Shown in pieces: positions 26,872-36,274 of a DNA stretch of 64,000 nt. Under the pieces are notes generated by a model, which saw only the letters and a program-made list of their open reading frames with translations, ran no database searches and was not told the DNA's origin. Numbering within the stretch: the stretch's first letter is position 1; each line of letters begins with the position of its first letter. The stretch is from the NCBI RefSeq assembly GCF_012910955.1, contig NZ_WTVQ01000006.1, forward strand, positions 1-64,000. Reading direction: 5' to 3'. The stretch is from Aromatoleum diolicum. GTDB lineage: Bacteria > Pseudomonadota > Gammaproteobacteria > Burkholderiales > Rhodocyclaceae. A program made the position numbers and the translations under genes.

Positions 26872-27605
26872 AATTGCGCACGACCGACATCAGCATACCC
26901 TACGAACACATCTGGCTTGCGGGCGAGCTGGTGCATGCACCGGACGTGCGCGGGCTGGCCGTGATCCTGCGCCCGGCAGGCGGCGCCTTCACGCAGTCGC
27001 GCGAACTGCGCGTGGCGGGCATACTCCATGAGGCAGGGTTCGCAACTCTGCTGATCAATCTGCTGACGACCTACGAAGAGTCGCGTGACCCTGATGCGCG
27101 CTTCAATGTGCCACAAATGGCCAACCGCGTGCTTGCCATCGCAGAATGGGTCAGCCATCAGCCGCCACTTACGGGCCTCGGCGTCGGCCTGATCGCGTCA
27201 GATACTGCCAGCGGCGCGGCAGTACGTGCGGCATGGAAGGCTCCCGAGCGCTTCGCCGCCATCGTCTGCCGCGCCGGTCGACCAGATCTTGCTGGCCTGA
27301 CCCCGCTCAACGCGCTAGCGACGCCGATCCGCATGATTGTCGGCGAAGACGATCCGCAGGCCGGCATGATCCTGCAGGCCTACGAACACATTCGCAGCAC
27401 GCGCGACTGGCACACCCTCGCTGGCGTTGGCAGCATGTTCAGCGAGCCGGGCCAGCTCGAGCGCTTTGCCCAACTTGCCAGCGACTGGCTCGTGGAGAAA
27501 CTGCCGCCCGCAACGCCGATCGAGTTTCGCCTGCCGGGGGCCGCGATGCCCACCGCCAACCCCGAACTCGCGCCAGACCAACCGGCCGAGCCTCATCCCC
27601 TATAA
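26868..27605 (+). CDS. Dienelactone-hydrolase-fold protein lacking the catalytic Ser and His
   Basis: The protein has 245 residues from GTG 26868, overlapping amrS by four bases. It aligns along its length with the alpha/beta-hydrolase family often annotated as dienelactone hydrolase (GFATLLINLLTTYEES, CRAGRPDLAG, IVGEDDPQAG). At the nucleophile elbow it reads GLIASDTASGAA where relatives read GYFGASTGAAA (Ser to Asp). The catalytic His region reads GVGSMFSEPG where relatives read GATHLFEEPG (His to Ser). The oxyanion HG is also missing. It is therefore probably a non-catalytic or re-purposed member tied to the AmmeMemoRadiSam genes. Confidence 0.75.
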   Translation: MKLRTTDISIPYEHIWLAGELVHAPDVRGLAVILRPAGGAFTQSRELRVAGILHEAGFATLLINLLTTYEESRDPDARFNVPQMANRVLAIAEWVSHQPPLTGLGVGLIASDTASGAAVRAAWKAPERFAAIVCRAGRPDLAGLTPLNALATPIRMIVGEDDPQAGMILQAYEHIRSTRDWHTLAGVGSMFSEPGQLERFAQLASDWLVEKLPPATPIEFRLPGAAMPTANPELAPDQPAEPHPL

Positions 27606-27606
27606 T
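27601..27606 (+). promoter_or_regulatory. Possible -10 element before mfd
   Basis: TATAAT lies 44 bases upstream of the mfd ATG and overlaps the stop of the previous gene. No good -35 hexamer stands 16-18 bases before it. The same CTATAATCG wording occurs before amrB (24329) and a similar ATATAATCG before the DUF1330 gene (39287), so it may be a preferred promoter form of this organism. Confidence 0.35.
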
Positions 27607-27650
27607 CGGCCCCTCCCCATTCGCCTGTTAGCGGCCGAGCCGCCTGCCCG

Positions 27651-30600
27651 ATGTCCCGACCGCAAGACACCCAGCTGTCCGCCTTATTGCCCGAGCTCGC
27701 CGCGCTCGCCATCCCGAAGCCCGGGGTGCGGCTCGATCTCCCGCCCCTTTCCGGGTCGTCCGACGCCCTGGCTGTCGCACAGTTCGCGTCGCGTGGCCGC
27801 TGTCTGCTGCTGGTCACCGCGAACCCGCTCGACGCGCAGCGCCTGCAGGACGAGATCGCGTGGCTCGCGCCGAACCTCCGCACGCACCTGCTGCCGGATT
27901 GGGAAACCCTGCCCTACGAAAGCTTTTCGCCGCACCAGGACCTCATCTCCGAACGCTTGTCGACGCTCTATGCCGTCAGCCGCGGCGAAGCCGACGTGGT
28001 GCTGGTCCCAGCCTCTACCGCGCTGTACCGCATGGCGCCGCCGGCCTTCCTCGCCGCCTACACCTTCTTCCTGAAACAGGGTGCGAAGCTCGACGTCGAC
28101 CAGCTGCGCAAGCAAATGGCGGTGGCCGGTTACACGCACGTCACACAGGTCGTCAGCCCCGGCGAATTCTCGGTGCGCGGCGGCCTCGTCGATCTGTATC
28201 CGATGGGCGCCGCGCTGCCCTACCGCATCGACCTCTTCGACGATGAAGTCGAAAGCATCAAGACCTTCGACCCGGATACCCAGCGCACCGTTTACCCGGT
28301 ACCCGAGATCCGCATGCTGCCGGCACGCGAATTTCCGATGGACGACGCCGGCCGCACGCGCTTTCGCAGCCGCTTCCGTGAGACCTTCGAAGGCGACCCC
28401 TCGCGCGTGTCGCTATACAAGGATGTCTCCAACGGCATCGCCCCGGCGGGCATCGAGTACTTCCTGCCGCTGTTCTTCGACGACACCGCGACGCTGTTCG
28501 ACTACCTCCCGTCCGACGCCGCCGTCGTGCTGCATCGCGACGTACCCGCCGCGATCGAAGAATTCTGGCGCGACACGCGCTCGCGCCATGATTTCCTCAA
28601 AGGCGACTGCACGCGTCCGGTGCTGCCGCCCGAGGTGCTCTTTCTCGGCCAGGAAAACTTCTTCAGCGCGCTGAAGAATCGCCCGCGCATCGAGATTGCG
28701 GTTCCCGCCGCCGGCTCAGCCCCGGACGCGCCGCGTGCCGCCTTGCCACTACCCGACGTTTCGGTCGAGCGCAAAGCCACCGACCCGCTGCACCGCCTCA
28801 AGGCGTTCCTCGACAGCGACTGGGCACGCGCCGGCGGGCGCGTACTGGTACTCGCCGATGCGCCCGGCCGGCGTGAAACGATGTCCGAATTTTTCGCCGA
28901 ATATGGCCTCAAGCCTGCGGCGAGTGCCGATTTTGCCGCTTTCCTCGCTTCGGGCGAAACGCTCGCACTCGGTGTCGGCCCGATCATCAGCGGCTTCCTG
29001 CTGCCGGACGCGAAGGTCGCGATCGTCACCGAATCCGAGCTCTATGCCGCCACCGCCCGTACCCGCGGCCGCCGCGATACACGCAAGGCGGCGACGATGG
29101 AGGGCTGGCTGCGCGACCTGTCCGAGCTCAAGCCTGGCGATCCCGTCGTGCACGTGTCGCACGGCATCGGCCGCTACCTCGGCCTGATCCATATGGATCT
29201 CGGCGAAGGTGCGACCGAATTCCTGCACCTCGAATACGCCAATGGCGACAAGCTCTATGTGCCCGTCGCCCAGTTGCACGTCATCACGCGCTACGCCGGT
29301 GCCGACCCGGACGCGGTCGAGCTGCACCGGCTCGGCTCGGGCCAGTGGGAAAAGGCCAAGAAGAAGGCGGCGATGCAGGTGCGCGACACGGCCGCCGAAC
29401 TCCTCGCGCTGTATGCGCAACGCGCTGCCCGCCCCGGCCATCGCTTCGACTTCAAGCAGCACGACCTCGATGCCTTCGCCGAAGGCTTCGGATTCGAAAC
29501 CACGCCCGACCAGCAGGGCGCGATCGACGCGGTCATTGCCGACATGCAATCCGGCCGCCCGATGGACAGGCTGGTGTGCGGCGATGTCGGTTTCGGCAAG
29601 ACGGAGGTCGCATTGCGCGCCGCCTTCGTCGCCGTCGCCGACGGCAAACAGGTTGTCGTGCTCACCCCGACGACGCTCCTCGCCGAACAGCATTACCAGA
29701 CCTTCGCCGACCGTTTCGCCGATTTCCCCATCCGCATCGCCGAACTGTCACGCTTCAAGAGCGCCAAGGAGCAGACGGAAGCGCTGAAACAGCTCGCCGA
29801 AGGCAAGGTGGACATCATCATCGGCACGCACCGCCTGTTGCAGAAAGACGTGGAGTTCAAGCGCCTCGGGCTCGTCATCATCGACGAGGAGCACCGTTTC
29901 GGCGTGCGCCAGAAAGAGATGCTGAAGCAGTTGCGCAGCGAGATCGACATCCTGACCCTGACCGCGACACCGATTCCGCGCACGCTCGGCCTCGCGCTCG
30001 AAGGCCTGCGCGAATTTTCGGTGATCGCCACCGCGCCGCAGAAGCGCCTCGCGATCAAGACCTTCGTGCACCGCCACAGCAAGGGCATCATCCGCGAGGC
30101 GGTGCTGCGCGAATTCAAGCGCGGCGGGCAGGTGTACTTCCTGCACAACGAGGTCGACACGATCGAGAACGTGCGCGACGAGCTCGCCGAACTGCTGCCC
30201 GAAGCGCGCACCGTCATCGGCCACGGCCAGCTTCCGGAACGCGAACTCGAACGCGTGATGCGCGACTTCACCCATCAGCGCGCCAACCTGCTGCTGTGCA
30301 CCACGATCATCGAAACCGGCATCGACATCCCGACTGCCAACACCATCATCATCAACCGCGCCGACCGCTTCGGCCTCGCCCAGCTGCACCAGCTGCGTGG
30401 CCGCGTCGGCCGCAGCCACCACCAGGCGTACGCCTACCTGCTCACCGACGCGCACGCGAAGCCGACCGCGCTGGCACAGAAGCGCCTCGAAGCGATCACG
30501 ATGATGGAAGACCTCGGCTCCGGCTTCTACCTCGCAATGCACGACCTGGAGATCCGCGGCGCCGGCGAAGTGCTCGGTGAAAACCAGTCGGGCGAAATCC

Positions 30601-31130
30601 AGCAGGTCGGCTTCAGCCTATATACCGAAATGCTCAAGCGTGCGGTGCGCGACTTGCAGGCCGGCAAGGAACCCGACCTCACCCAGCCGCTGGAAGTCGT
30701 CTCCGAAATCAACCTGCACACACCCGCGCTGCTCCCCAACGACTACTGCCCCGACGTGCAGGAACGCCTGACCCTCTACAAGCGCCTCGCCAACTGTGAA
30801 TCCGACGACGAACTGCGCAGCCTTCAGGAAGAACTCATCGACCGCTTCGGCGAACTCCCGGCCCAGACCCAGGCCCTGATCGAATCCCACCGCCTGCGCC
30901 TGCTCGTCAAACCCTACGGCGTCGCCAAGCTTGATGCCAGCGACGCGCAGATCAGCGTCCAGTTCGGCCCCAATGCGCCGATCGACCCGGTCAAGGTGAT
31001 CTTCCTGATGCAGAAGGACCGCAATACCAAGATGTCCGGTCCCGACCGACTGATCCGTAAGGCGAGCCTGCCGAATCTGAAACAGCGCGTGCAAGGGGTG
31101 AAGGAGCTGCTGGAGGCGGTGAGGGCCTGA
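27651..31130 (+). CDS. mfd: Transcription-repair coupling factor
   Basis: The protein has 1159 residues, full length for Mfd. It releases RNA polymerase stalled at DNA lesions and recruits UvrA. The order is a UvrB-like N-terminal module (ENPLDAQRL..., LPDWETLPYESFSPHQD), the RNA-polymerase-interacting domain (DPVVHVSHGIGRYLGL), then the SF2 translocase with Walker A GDVGFGKTEVALRAA, DEEH box IIDEEHRFGV, TATPIPRTL, and the TRG region QLHQLRGRVGRS. A C-terminal TRCF domain follows. Start ATG 27651 fits the conserved N-terminus. Confidence 0.97.
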   Translation: MSRPQDTQLSALLPELAALAIPKPGVRLDLPPLSGSSDALAVAQFASRGRCLLLVTANPLDAQRLQDEIAWLAPNLRTHLLPDWETLPYESFSPHQDLISERLSTLYAVSRGEADVVLVPASTALYRMAPPAFLAAYTFFLKQGAKLDVDQLRKQMAVAGYTHVTQVVSPGEFSVRGGLVDLYPMGAALPYRIDLFDDEVESIKTFDPDTQRTVYPVPEIRMLPAREFPMDDAGRTRFRSRFRETFEGDPSRVSLYKDVSNGIAPAGIEYFLPLFFDDTATLFDYLPSDAAVVLHRDVPAAIEEFWRDTRSRHDFLKGDCTRPVLPPEVLFLGQENFFSALKNRPRIEIAVPAAGSAPDAPRAALPLPDVSVERKATDPLHRLKAFLDSDWARAGGRVLVLADAPGRRETMSEFFAEYGLKPAASADFAAFLASGETLALGVGPIISGFLLPDAKVAIVTESELYAATARTRGRRDTRKAATMEGWLRDLSELKPGDPVVHVSHGIGRYLGLIHMDLGEGATEFLHLEYANGDKLYVPVAQLHVITRYAGADPDAVELHRLGSGQWEKAKKKAAMQVRDTAAELLALYAQRAARPGHRFDFKQHDLDAFAEGFGFETTPDQQGAIDAVIADMQSGRPMDRLVCGDVGFGKTEVALRAAFVAVADGKQVVVLTPTTLLAEQHYQTFADRFADFPIRIAELSRFKSAKEQTEALKQLAEGKVDIIIGTHRLLQKDVEFKRLGLVIIDEEHRFGVRQKEMLKQLRSEIDILTLTATPIPRTLGLALEGLREFSVIATAPQKRLAIKTFVHRHSKGIIREAVLREFKRGGQVYFLHNEVDTIENVRDELAELLPEARTVIGHGQLPERELERVMRDFTHQRANLLLCTTIIETGIDIPTANTIIINRADRFGLAQLHQLRGRVGRSHHQAYAYLLTDAHAKPTALAQKRLEAITMMEDLGSGFYLAMHDLEIRGAGEVLGENQSGEIQQVGFSLYTEMLKRAVRDLQAGKEPDLTQPLEVVSEINLHTPALLPNDYCPDVQERLTLYKRLANCESDDELRSLQEELIDRFGELPAQTQALIESHRLRLLVKPYGVAKLDASDAQISVQFGPNAPIDPVKVIFLMQKDRNTKMSGPDRLIRKASLPNLKQRVQGVKELLEAVRA

Positions 31131-31442
31131 GCCGCGGCCCGGCAGATGTTCAGTTGGCGGTCCGGATTCCAGCCGCTGCCCGGGTGGCTCGCGAGCGGAT
31201 GAGCTTTCACAGTCGTCATCATCACCTCGTCAGACGGAGGGTCCCTATGCAGTCAGGCTCCGAAGAACAAGAATCTCGCGATCCCCGCTGGGGCCCCCGC
31301 GCACGGCTATCCGAAGCAAGCGCCAACGGGTTTGCGAATCGGCGGGGGGAATGTGACACTAGCGTAGCGCGCCGCGCCAGTGGGCGCGCCCGGGATCTCC
31401 TGCAATCACGCCCGGCCGGTCAGACACCGACGAGACGCATGC
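31131..31442. other. Intergenic region between mfd and the exeA-like gene
   Basis: No convincing gene is seen in these 312 bases. One short frame (ATG 31247 to stop 31450, 67 codons, with GGAGG six bases upstream) is low in complexity, rich in Arg/Ser and overlaps the exeA-like start, so I do not call it. No strong terminator for mfd is visible. Confidence 0.4.
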
Positions 31443-33104
31443 ATGTATAACGAGTATTTCGGGTTTTCGGAAGCGCCCTTCTCGATAGCGCCCGATCCGC
31501 GCTATCTCTTCATGAGCGAACGTCATCGCGAAGCGCTCGCTCACCTGCTCTACGGGCTCAGGGTCGACGGCGGCTTCGTGCTCCTCACCGGAGAGGTCGG
31601 GACCGGCAAGACGACCATTTGCCGCTGCTTGCTGGAACAGGTGCCGGACGACTGTGACATCGCCTTCATCCTCAATCCCAAGCTCGACACGGTGGAACTC
31701 CTCGCGACGCTGTGCGACGAGCTGCACGTGCCGGTGCCCTTTGGCGAGCGCTCGATCAAGGTCCTGGTCGACCTGATCAACCGACATCTCCTCGCCGCCA
31801 ACGCGCGCGGGCGCAAGACCGTGCTCATCGTGGACGAGGCGCAGAACCTGTCCAACGAGGTACTCGAGCAGTTGCGCCTGCTGACCAATCTCGAGACCAA
31901 CCAGCGCAAGCTGTTACAGATCATTCTGCTCGGTCAGCCGGAACTGCGCGAGCGACTCGCACAGCCCGCGATGCGTCAGCTTGCCCAACGCATCGTCGCC
32001 CGCTATCACCTGGAACCGCTGTCGCGGCCGGATGTTGCGGCCTACATCAACCACCGCCTGTCAGTGGCGGGTGCTCGCCAGCCGCTCTTCCCGGGCCCGG
32101 TGATCGAGCGCGTATACCGTCTGAGCGGAGGAACGCCGCGCCTCATCAACGTGATCTGCGACCGCGCCTTGCTCGGGGCCTATGCTGAAGGAAAAGCGGC
32201 GGTCGCCCCCGCCATCTTGAACAAGGCGGCACACGAGGTGCTCGGCGCCCCGGCTGGCTCACCGGCGCAGCGGACCGCTGCACGTCGTGTCATTTCCGCC
32301 TGCGCGCTTGCCGTAATCCTGGCCGGAGGCGGCGCAGCGGCCTGGCGACAGCACCTTGCCGCTCCCGCCGAGGCGCCCGTCCCCCAGGTCGCGATTGCGG
32401 CTGTTCCGGTGGCGAGCGCCGCCACCGAGGCCGTGCAGCGCGTTGCCAGGGAGCCGGCGGAGTTGCCGGTCGCACCGGAAGACGAAATTCTCCGGCCCGA
32501 AGCAAGCGAGTACTGGCTGCACGAGATGGTGGCGGTGCGCGCCCTCTTTGCGCGCTGGAGTCTCGACGTGCCACCGGTGGGAATCGACGGGGCATGCCGC
32601 CTCGCCGCCGACCACAACCTGGCCTGCCTGCGCCGGGTGGGGAATCTGGAGGCGCTGCGGGCCATGAACGCACCTGCAATCCTCGACATGCGCCAACCCG
32701 GCGGGCCGGATTTCTTCGCGACGCTCGTCGCGCTCGATTCCGATCGGGCGCGTCTCGTCTTTGCGGGCCGGACGCGCGACGTTTCGCTCGAAAATCTGCA
32801 ACGGCAGTGGCGTGGCAACTACACCCTGTTGTGGCGCGTGCCTCACGGCTGGTATCGCACGGTAGGTCCAGGTGCGCGGGGCAAGGACGTGGCCTGGGTG
32901 GTGCGCCAACTCGGCCACTGGGAGGGACTCGCGGCTTCCGAGCCGGCGGGCAACACCTACAACGCCGATGTCGAACAGCGCGTGCGCGCCTTTCAGCGCA
33001 GCAACGGGCTGCCCGAGGACGGCGTGCTCGGCCCCATGACCCTGGTGCGCCTCGCGGCCCTGGCCGACAGCGAGGCGCCCGTTCTGGCGCCGCAGGCGAA
33101 ATAA
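31443..33104 (+). CDS. ExeA/GspA-like AAA ATPase with peptidoglycan-binding domain
   Basis: The protein has 553 residues from ATG 31443. N-terminal AAA domain: MYNEYFGFSEAPFSIAPDPRYLF is the classic ExeA start, with Walker A GEVGTGKTT (about 54) and Walker B VLIVDEAQNLSNEVLEQLRLLTNLE (about 125). A single membrane helix is at about 280-300 (ISACALAVILAGGGAAAW). The periplasmic part ends in a PG_binding_1 domain (NADVEQRVRAFQRSNGLPEDGVLGPMTL). In Aeromonas ExeA with ExeB remodels peptidoglycan for secretin assembly. GspB follows after one base. No type II secretion core genes lie nearby. Confidence 0.88.
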   Translation: MYNEYFGFSEAPFSIAPDPRYLFMSERHREALAHLLYGLRVDGGFVLLTGEVGTGKTTICRCLLEQVPDDCDIAFILNPKLDTVELLATLCDELHVPVPFGERSIKVLVDLINRHLLAANARGRKTVLIVDEAQNLSNEVLEQLRLLTNLETNQRKLLQIILLGQPELRERLAQPAMRQLAQRIVARYHLEPLSRPDVAAYINHRLSVAGARQPLFPGPVIERVYRLSGGTPRLINVICDRALLGAYAEGKAAVAPAILNKAAHEVLGAPAGSPAQRTAARRVISACALAVILAGGGAAAWRQHLAAPAEAPVPQVAIAAVPVASAATEAVQRVAREPAELPVAPEDEILRPEASEYWLHEMVAVRALFARWSLDVPPVGIDGACRLAADHNLACLRRVGNLEALRAMNAPAILDMRQPGGPDFFATLVALDSDRARLVFAGRTRDVSLENLQRQWRGNYTLLWRVPHGWYRTVGPGARGKDVAWVVRQLGHWEGLAASEPAGNTYNADVEQRVRAFQRSNGLPEDGVLGPMTLVRLAALADSEAPVLAPQAK

Positions 33105-33105
33105 C

Positions 33106-34044
33106 ATGTCATATATCCTCGAAGCGCTGCAGAAATCCGAACACGCCCGGCAACAGGGCAAGGTGCCGGACCTGAGCACCGTTCCCGTGACCACGATGGG
33201 CATGCACGGTGAGACGACTTCCGGGCGCCTGCGCTATGTGCTGGCGGCCTTTGCCATTACTCTCATTGCCGCGATACTCGGCTGGTGGCGTCCGTGGCAG
33301 GAGCGTCCAGCCCCGCAATCGGGCTTTGCGCAACAGGCGACGGCGGTCCAACGACCCGCAACGGCAGACCAAGCGCCCGTTGCGCAAGACCAGATGGCGG
33401 CGCCCTTGCCGCCGGCACTGCAGCCCGGCGAGCCACCGCAACCGGCCCGGGCCGCGGTGCAACCAGCGGCCCCCGCGCCTGTGAGCATCGAACCGATCGT
33501 CCCATCGTCTCCGCCGGCCAATCCGGGACCTCCGCGTGTAACCCGCGCGACACAGACGCTCGCTCCGGATGCGCCCGCCAGTCCGGCTGCTCACCCGCCC
33601 GCGTCGGTGACGCCCGCGCCTGTCGTTGCCGAGAATCCGCGTCCCGCTGCGTCCCCCGGCGCCCCCATGCGCACGGTGCAAACTCCGGCGGAGCCGCGCC
33701 GCGCGGCGAACCCGCAAAGGGCACCCGATGCCAGGTCGGTACCCGCGGCGCCGTCCATCCCCACCGCGGCAGCGCCTGCGAAGCCGACCTCGGCGCCGGT
33801 GCCCACGCGGGCGCCGACAGAGCGCATTCTGAGCGTCCACGAATTGCCGGCTGCGGTCCGCAGTGGCCTGCCGCGGCTCAGCGTATCGGGATATTCGTAT
33901 TCGGACGAACCGGGCAAGCGGATTGCCGTCATCAACGATCGCCTGCTACAGGAAGGCGAAGAGGCCGAACCCGGCGTGACGCTGACGGCGATCGCCGGTG
34001 ACGGCGTGGTGCTCGAATTCCACGGCTACCGCTTCCGGCCGTAG
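33106..34044 (+). CDS. GspB-like general secretion pathway protein B
   Basis: The protein has 312 residues. It begins MSYILEALQKSEHARQQG, the usual GspB/ExeB opening, followed by one membrane helix (about 43-62). A long Pro/Ala-rich periplasmic linker (about 65-240) comes next, then the T2SSB domain at the C-terminus (ILSVHELPAAVRSGLPRL, SVSGYSYSDEPGKRIAVIN, AGDGVVLEFHGYRFRP). It partners the ExeA-like ATPase directly upstream. The linker repeats Pro-Ala-rich wording and will vary in length between strains. Confidence 0.87.
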   Translation: MSYILEALQKSEHARQQGKVPDLSTVPVTTMGMHGETTSGRLRYVLAAFAITLIAAILGWWRPWQERPAPQSGFAQQATAVQRPATADQAPVAQDQMAAPLPPALQPGEPPQPARAAVQPAAPAPVSIEPIVPSSPPANPGPPRVTRATQTLAPDAPASPAAHPPASVTPAPVVAENPRPAASPGAPMRTVQTPAEPRRAANPQRAPDARSVPAAPSIPTAAAPAKPTSAPVPTRAPTERILSVHELPAAVRSGLPRLSVSGYSYSDEPGKRIAVINDRLLQEGEEAEPGVTLTAIAGDGVVLEFHGYRFRP

Positions 34045-34063
34045 TTTGTCGAGCGGTCGCGCG

Positions 34064-34993
34064 GTGAACGATTACCTGAGTCTGCTCCTCGGAATAGCCT
34101 CCGCTGGCGTCGGTGGCGAGCTGTTTGTGCGGGGTGCGGTTGGACTCGCTCACTGGGCGCGGATTTCACCCGGCATCATCGGCGCAACGGTAGCCGCCTT
34201 TGCGACATCGAGCCCGGAACTGTCCGTGTCGGTCAATTCGGCACTGGTCGGGAGTCCCAAGATCGCCCTCGGGGACGCCCTCGGCAGCAACGTTGTGAAT
34301 ATTGCGCTGATCCTTGCGCTCGCGCTGGTCATTTCCGGCATTCAGAGCCCGCGAGACAGCATCAAGCGGGATTTTCCAGTTGCCTTGCTGGTGCCAGTGG
34401 TCACGGGTGTGCTGTTTCTGGATGGCATACTCTCGAGTGCCGACGGAGCCTTAATGCTGAGCCTGTTCCTCGCATGGCTCGCGGCAGCAGTAGTCGAGGC
34501 ACGAAAACAGCGAAGCTCCGCCGAGAACGTCCTCGGTGTGCGTCATCATTGGGTGGCGCTGATGTCCGGTGTTGTCGGTCTCGTTTTCCTTGTCGCGGCA
34601 GGAGATCTGATCGTCGCGGGAGCAAGGGGGATTGCGATCTCGTTCGGGATCGACGAATTCATCATTGGCGCAACGATCGTCGCAGTTGGTACGTCCGCTC
34701 CGGAGCTTGCGACGACCGTCATCGCGAAGCTTCGCGGGCACGACGAAGTCGCTCTGGGCACCATCCTCGGCAGCAATATCTTCAATGGTCTGCTCATCAT
34801 CGGGATCGCAGCCACGATTCACCCAATCGTGGTCAGTTGGCGCGAGGTTACGGTGACGCTCGTGTTCGGGCTGCTGGCCCTTGCGGTCAGCTGGCCCCCT
34901 CGCAGCGGATTCATCGAGCGGCGGCGTGGCATATTGCTGCTGGCACTCTATGCCGTCTATCTTGCCTCGATCCTCCAGGGGCAAGCAGCCTAA
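34064..34993 (+). CDS. Calcium/sodium antiporter (CaCA family, YrbG-like)
   Basis: The protein has 309 residues from GTG 34064, with ten to eleven membrane helices. The two inverted alpha repeats of the Ca2+/cation antiporter family are plain: ATSSPELSVSVNSAL ... GDALGSNVVNIALI (about 45-90) and VGTSAPELATTVIAKL ... GTILGSNIFNGLLI (about 207-250), with the ion-binding Glu in both PEL motifs. It exchanges cations across the inner membrane. The start is 19 bases past the gspB stop; the upstream in-frame part overlaps gspB and is not likely used. Confidence 0.9.
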   Translation: MNDYLSLLLGIASAGVGGELFVRGAVGLAHWARISPGIIGATVAAFATSSPELSVSVNSALVGSPKIALGDALGSNVVNIALILALALVISGIQSPRDSIKRDFPVALLVPVVTGVLFLDGILSSADGALMLSLFLAWLAAAVVEARKQRSSAENVLGVRHHWVALMSGVVGLVFLVAAGDLIVAGARGIAISFGIDEFIIGATIVAVGTSAPELATTVIAKLRGHDEVALGTILGSNIFNGLLIIGIAATIHPIVVSWREVTVTLVFGLLALAVSWPPRSGFIERRRGILLLALYAVYLASILQGQAA

Positions 34994-35016
34994 CGCCGTG
35001 CGGAAAGGATTTCGCC

Positions 35017-35280
35017 ATGGATCAGGACGAGAAAGTGATTTTTGCTGAACTCGATCGGGAGAGTTTTCCGGCCATTCGTCGCGACGCTCACGGCCCGGTT
35101 CGACGGCATCCAATATGGTTCGCAGTGCGACGACTGGATCTGGACCGAATGCGGCGGGATGAAGATCGAGATCTACTCGAGTCCGACATCGACGAGAAGG
35201 ACGTGATCAGAACAGAAAGGGCTGCTTGTCGGCCGGTTTTGCGGTGTCTGCCGCAAAGATTTTCGCCTGGCGCGGCTTGA
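35017..35280 (+). CDS. Small open frame of unknown nature, possibly frameshifted
   Basis: From ATG 35017, with AAGGA eight bases upstream, 87 codons are open. The first 28 residues ([17 protein letters not shown]...) look protein-like. After about 35100 the +1 phase reads [18 protein letters not shown]..., with less biased composition than the nominal frame, and then stops at 35206-35208, just at the cysA stop. The nominal frame runs 74 bases into cysA, which is unlikely. This may be one small gene with a frameshift, or chance. No family recognised. Confidence 0.25.
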   Translation: MDQDEKVIFAELDRESFPAIRRDAHGPVRRHPIWFAVRRLDLDRMRRDEDRDLLESDIDEKDVIRTERAACRPVLRCLPQRFSPGAA

Positions 35281-36274
35281 TCCAGACCGTCTTGCCAAGC
35301 GGCAGATCGAGGGTCGTGGCGCGTTCGCGGGTCAGTTCGACTTCGATCATCTCCGCCTCGTGTTCCAGTTCGACGCGAACCAGCGGACCGATGCGATGCA
35401 CGTGGCGGACGACGGCGGTCATGCCGCCGGGCAGCGGCGCGAGATCGAGCTCGATGTCGTGCGGGCGGACGAAGGCGATCGAGCCTGCTTCGGTATTCTC
35501 CCCTTCCCGCTCCACCTCGGCCCAGCTGCCATGCACGCGGCTGTGGAAGACGTTCACATTGCCGAGGAACTGGTACACGAAGGGCGAAGCCGGGCTCGAG
35601 TAGACCTCGTCAGGCGAGCCGATCTGTTCGATGTGGCCACGGTTCATCACGACGACGCGGTCGGCGACTTCCAGCGCCTCTTCCTGGTCGTGCGTGACGA
35701 ACACCGACGAGATGTGCATCTCGTCGTGAAGCCGCCGCAGCCAGCGGCGCAGTTCCTTGCGCACCTTGGTGTCGAGCGCACCGAAGGGCTCGTCGAGCAG
35801 CAGCACCTTGGGCTCGACCGCGAGCGCGCGCGCGAGTGCGATGCGCTGGCGCTGGCCGCCGGATAGCTGTGACGGGTAGCGCTGTGCGAGCCAGTCGAGC
35901 TGCACCAGTTTCAGTAGTCCCATGACGCGCTCGCGGATCTCGGCCTCGCTCGGACGCTCCTTTCGGGGACGCACGCGCAGGCCGAAGGCGACGTTCTCGA
36001 ACACCGACATGTGGCGGAACAGTGCGTAGTGCTGAAACACGAAGCCGACCTGGCGCTCGCGCGCATGCACATGGGTCGCCTCCTCGCCACCGAACAGCAC
36101 GTTGCCGGCGTCCGGCGTTTCCATGCCGGCGATGATACGCAGCAGCGTGGTCTTGCCGCAGCCGGACGGTCCAAGCAGCGCGACCAGCTCGCCGGTCGGA
36201 ATGTCGAGGGACAGATTGTCGAGCGCGACGAAGTTGCCGAAGCGCTTGCTGATGTTGCGGATTTCGATGCTCAT
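35207..36274 (-). CDS. cysA: Sulfate/thiosulfate ABC transporter ATP-binding protein
   Basis: The protein has 355 residues, normal for CysA. Walker [10 protein letters not shown] (about 36), Q-loop [22 protein letters not shown], signature [15 protein letters not shown] (about 134), Walker [12 protein letters not shown] and switch [14 protein letters not shown] are all present. The C-terminal TOBE-like part ([10 protein letters not shown]) is typical of the sulfate group. The start ATG 36274 overlaps the cysW stop by four bases (ATGA). It is last in sbp-cysT-cysW-cysA. Confidence 0.94.
   Translation of the reverse strand: MSIEIRNISKRFGNFVALDNLSLDIPTGELVALLGPSGCGKTTLLRIIAGMETPDAGNVLFGGEEATHVHARERQVGFVFQHYALFRHMSVFENVAFGLRVRPRKERPSEAEIRERVMGLLKLVQLDWLAQRYPSQLSGGQRQRIALARALAVEPKVLLLDEPFGALDTKVRKELRRWLRRLHDEMHISSVFVTHDQEEALEVADRVVVMNRGHIEQIGSPDEVYSSPASPFVYQFLGNVNVFHSRVHGSWAEVEREGENTEAGSIAFVRPHDIELDLAPLPGGMTAVVRHVHRIGPLVRVELEHEAEMIEVELTRERATTLDLPLGKTVWIKPRQAKIFAADTAKPADKQPFLF

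Noticed and set aside
31247-31450. Small 67-codon frame with a good ribosome-binding site before exeA
   Set aside because: Arg/Ser-rich low-complexity translation, no family, and overlap with the ExeA start.
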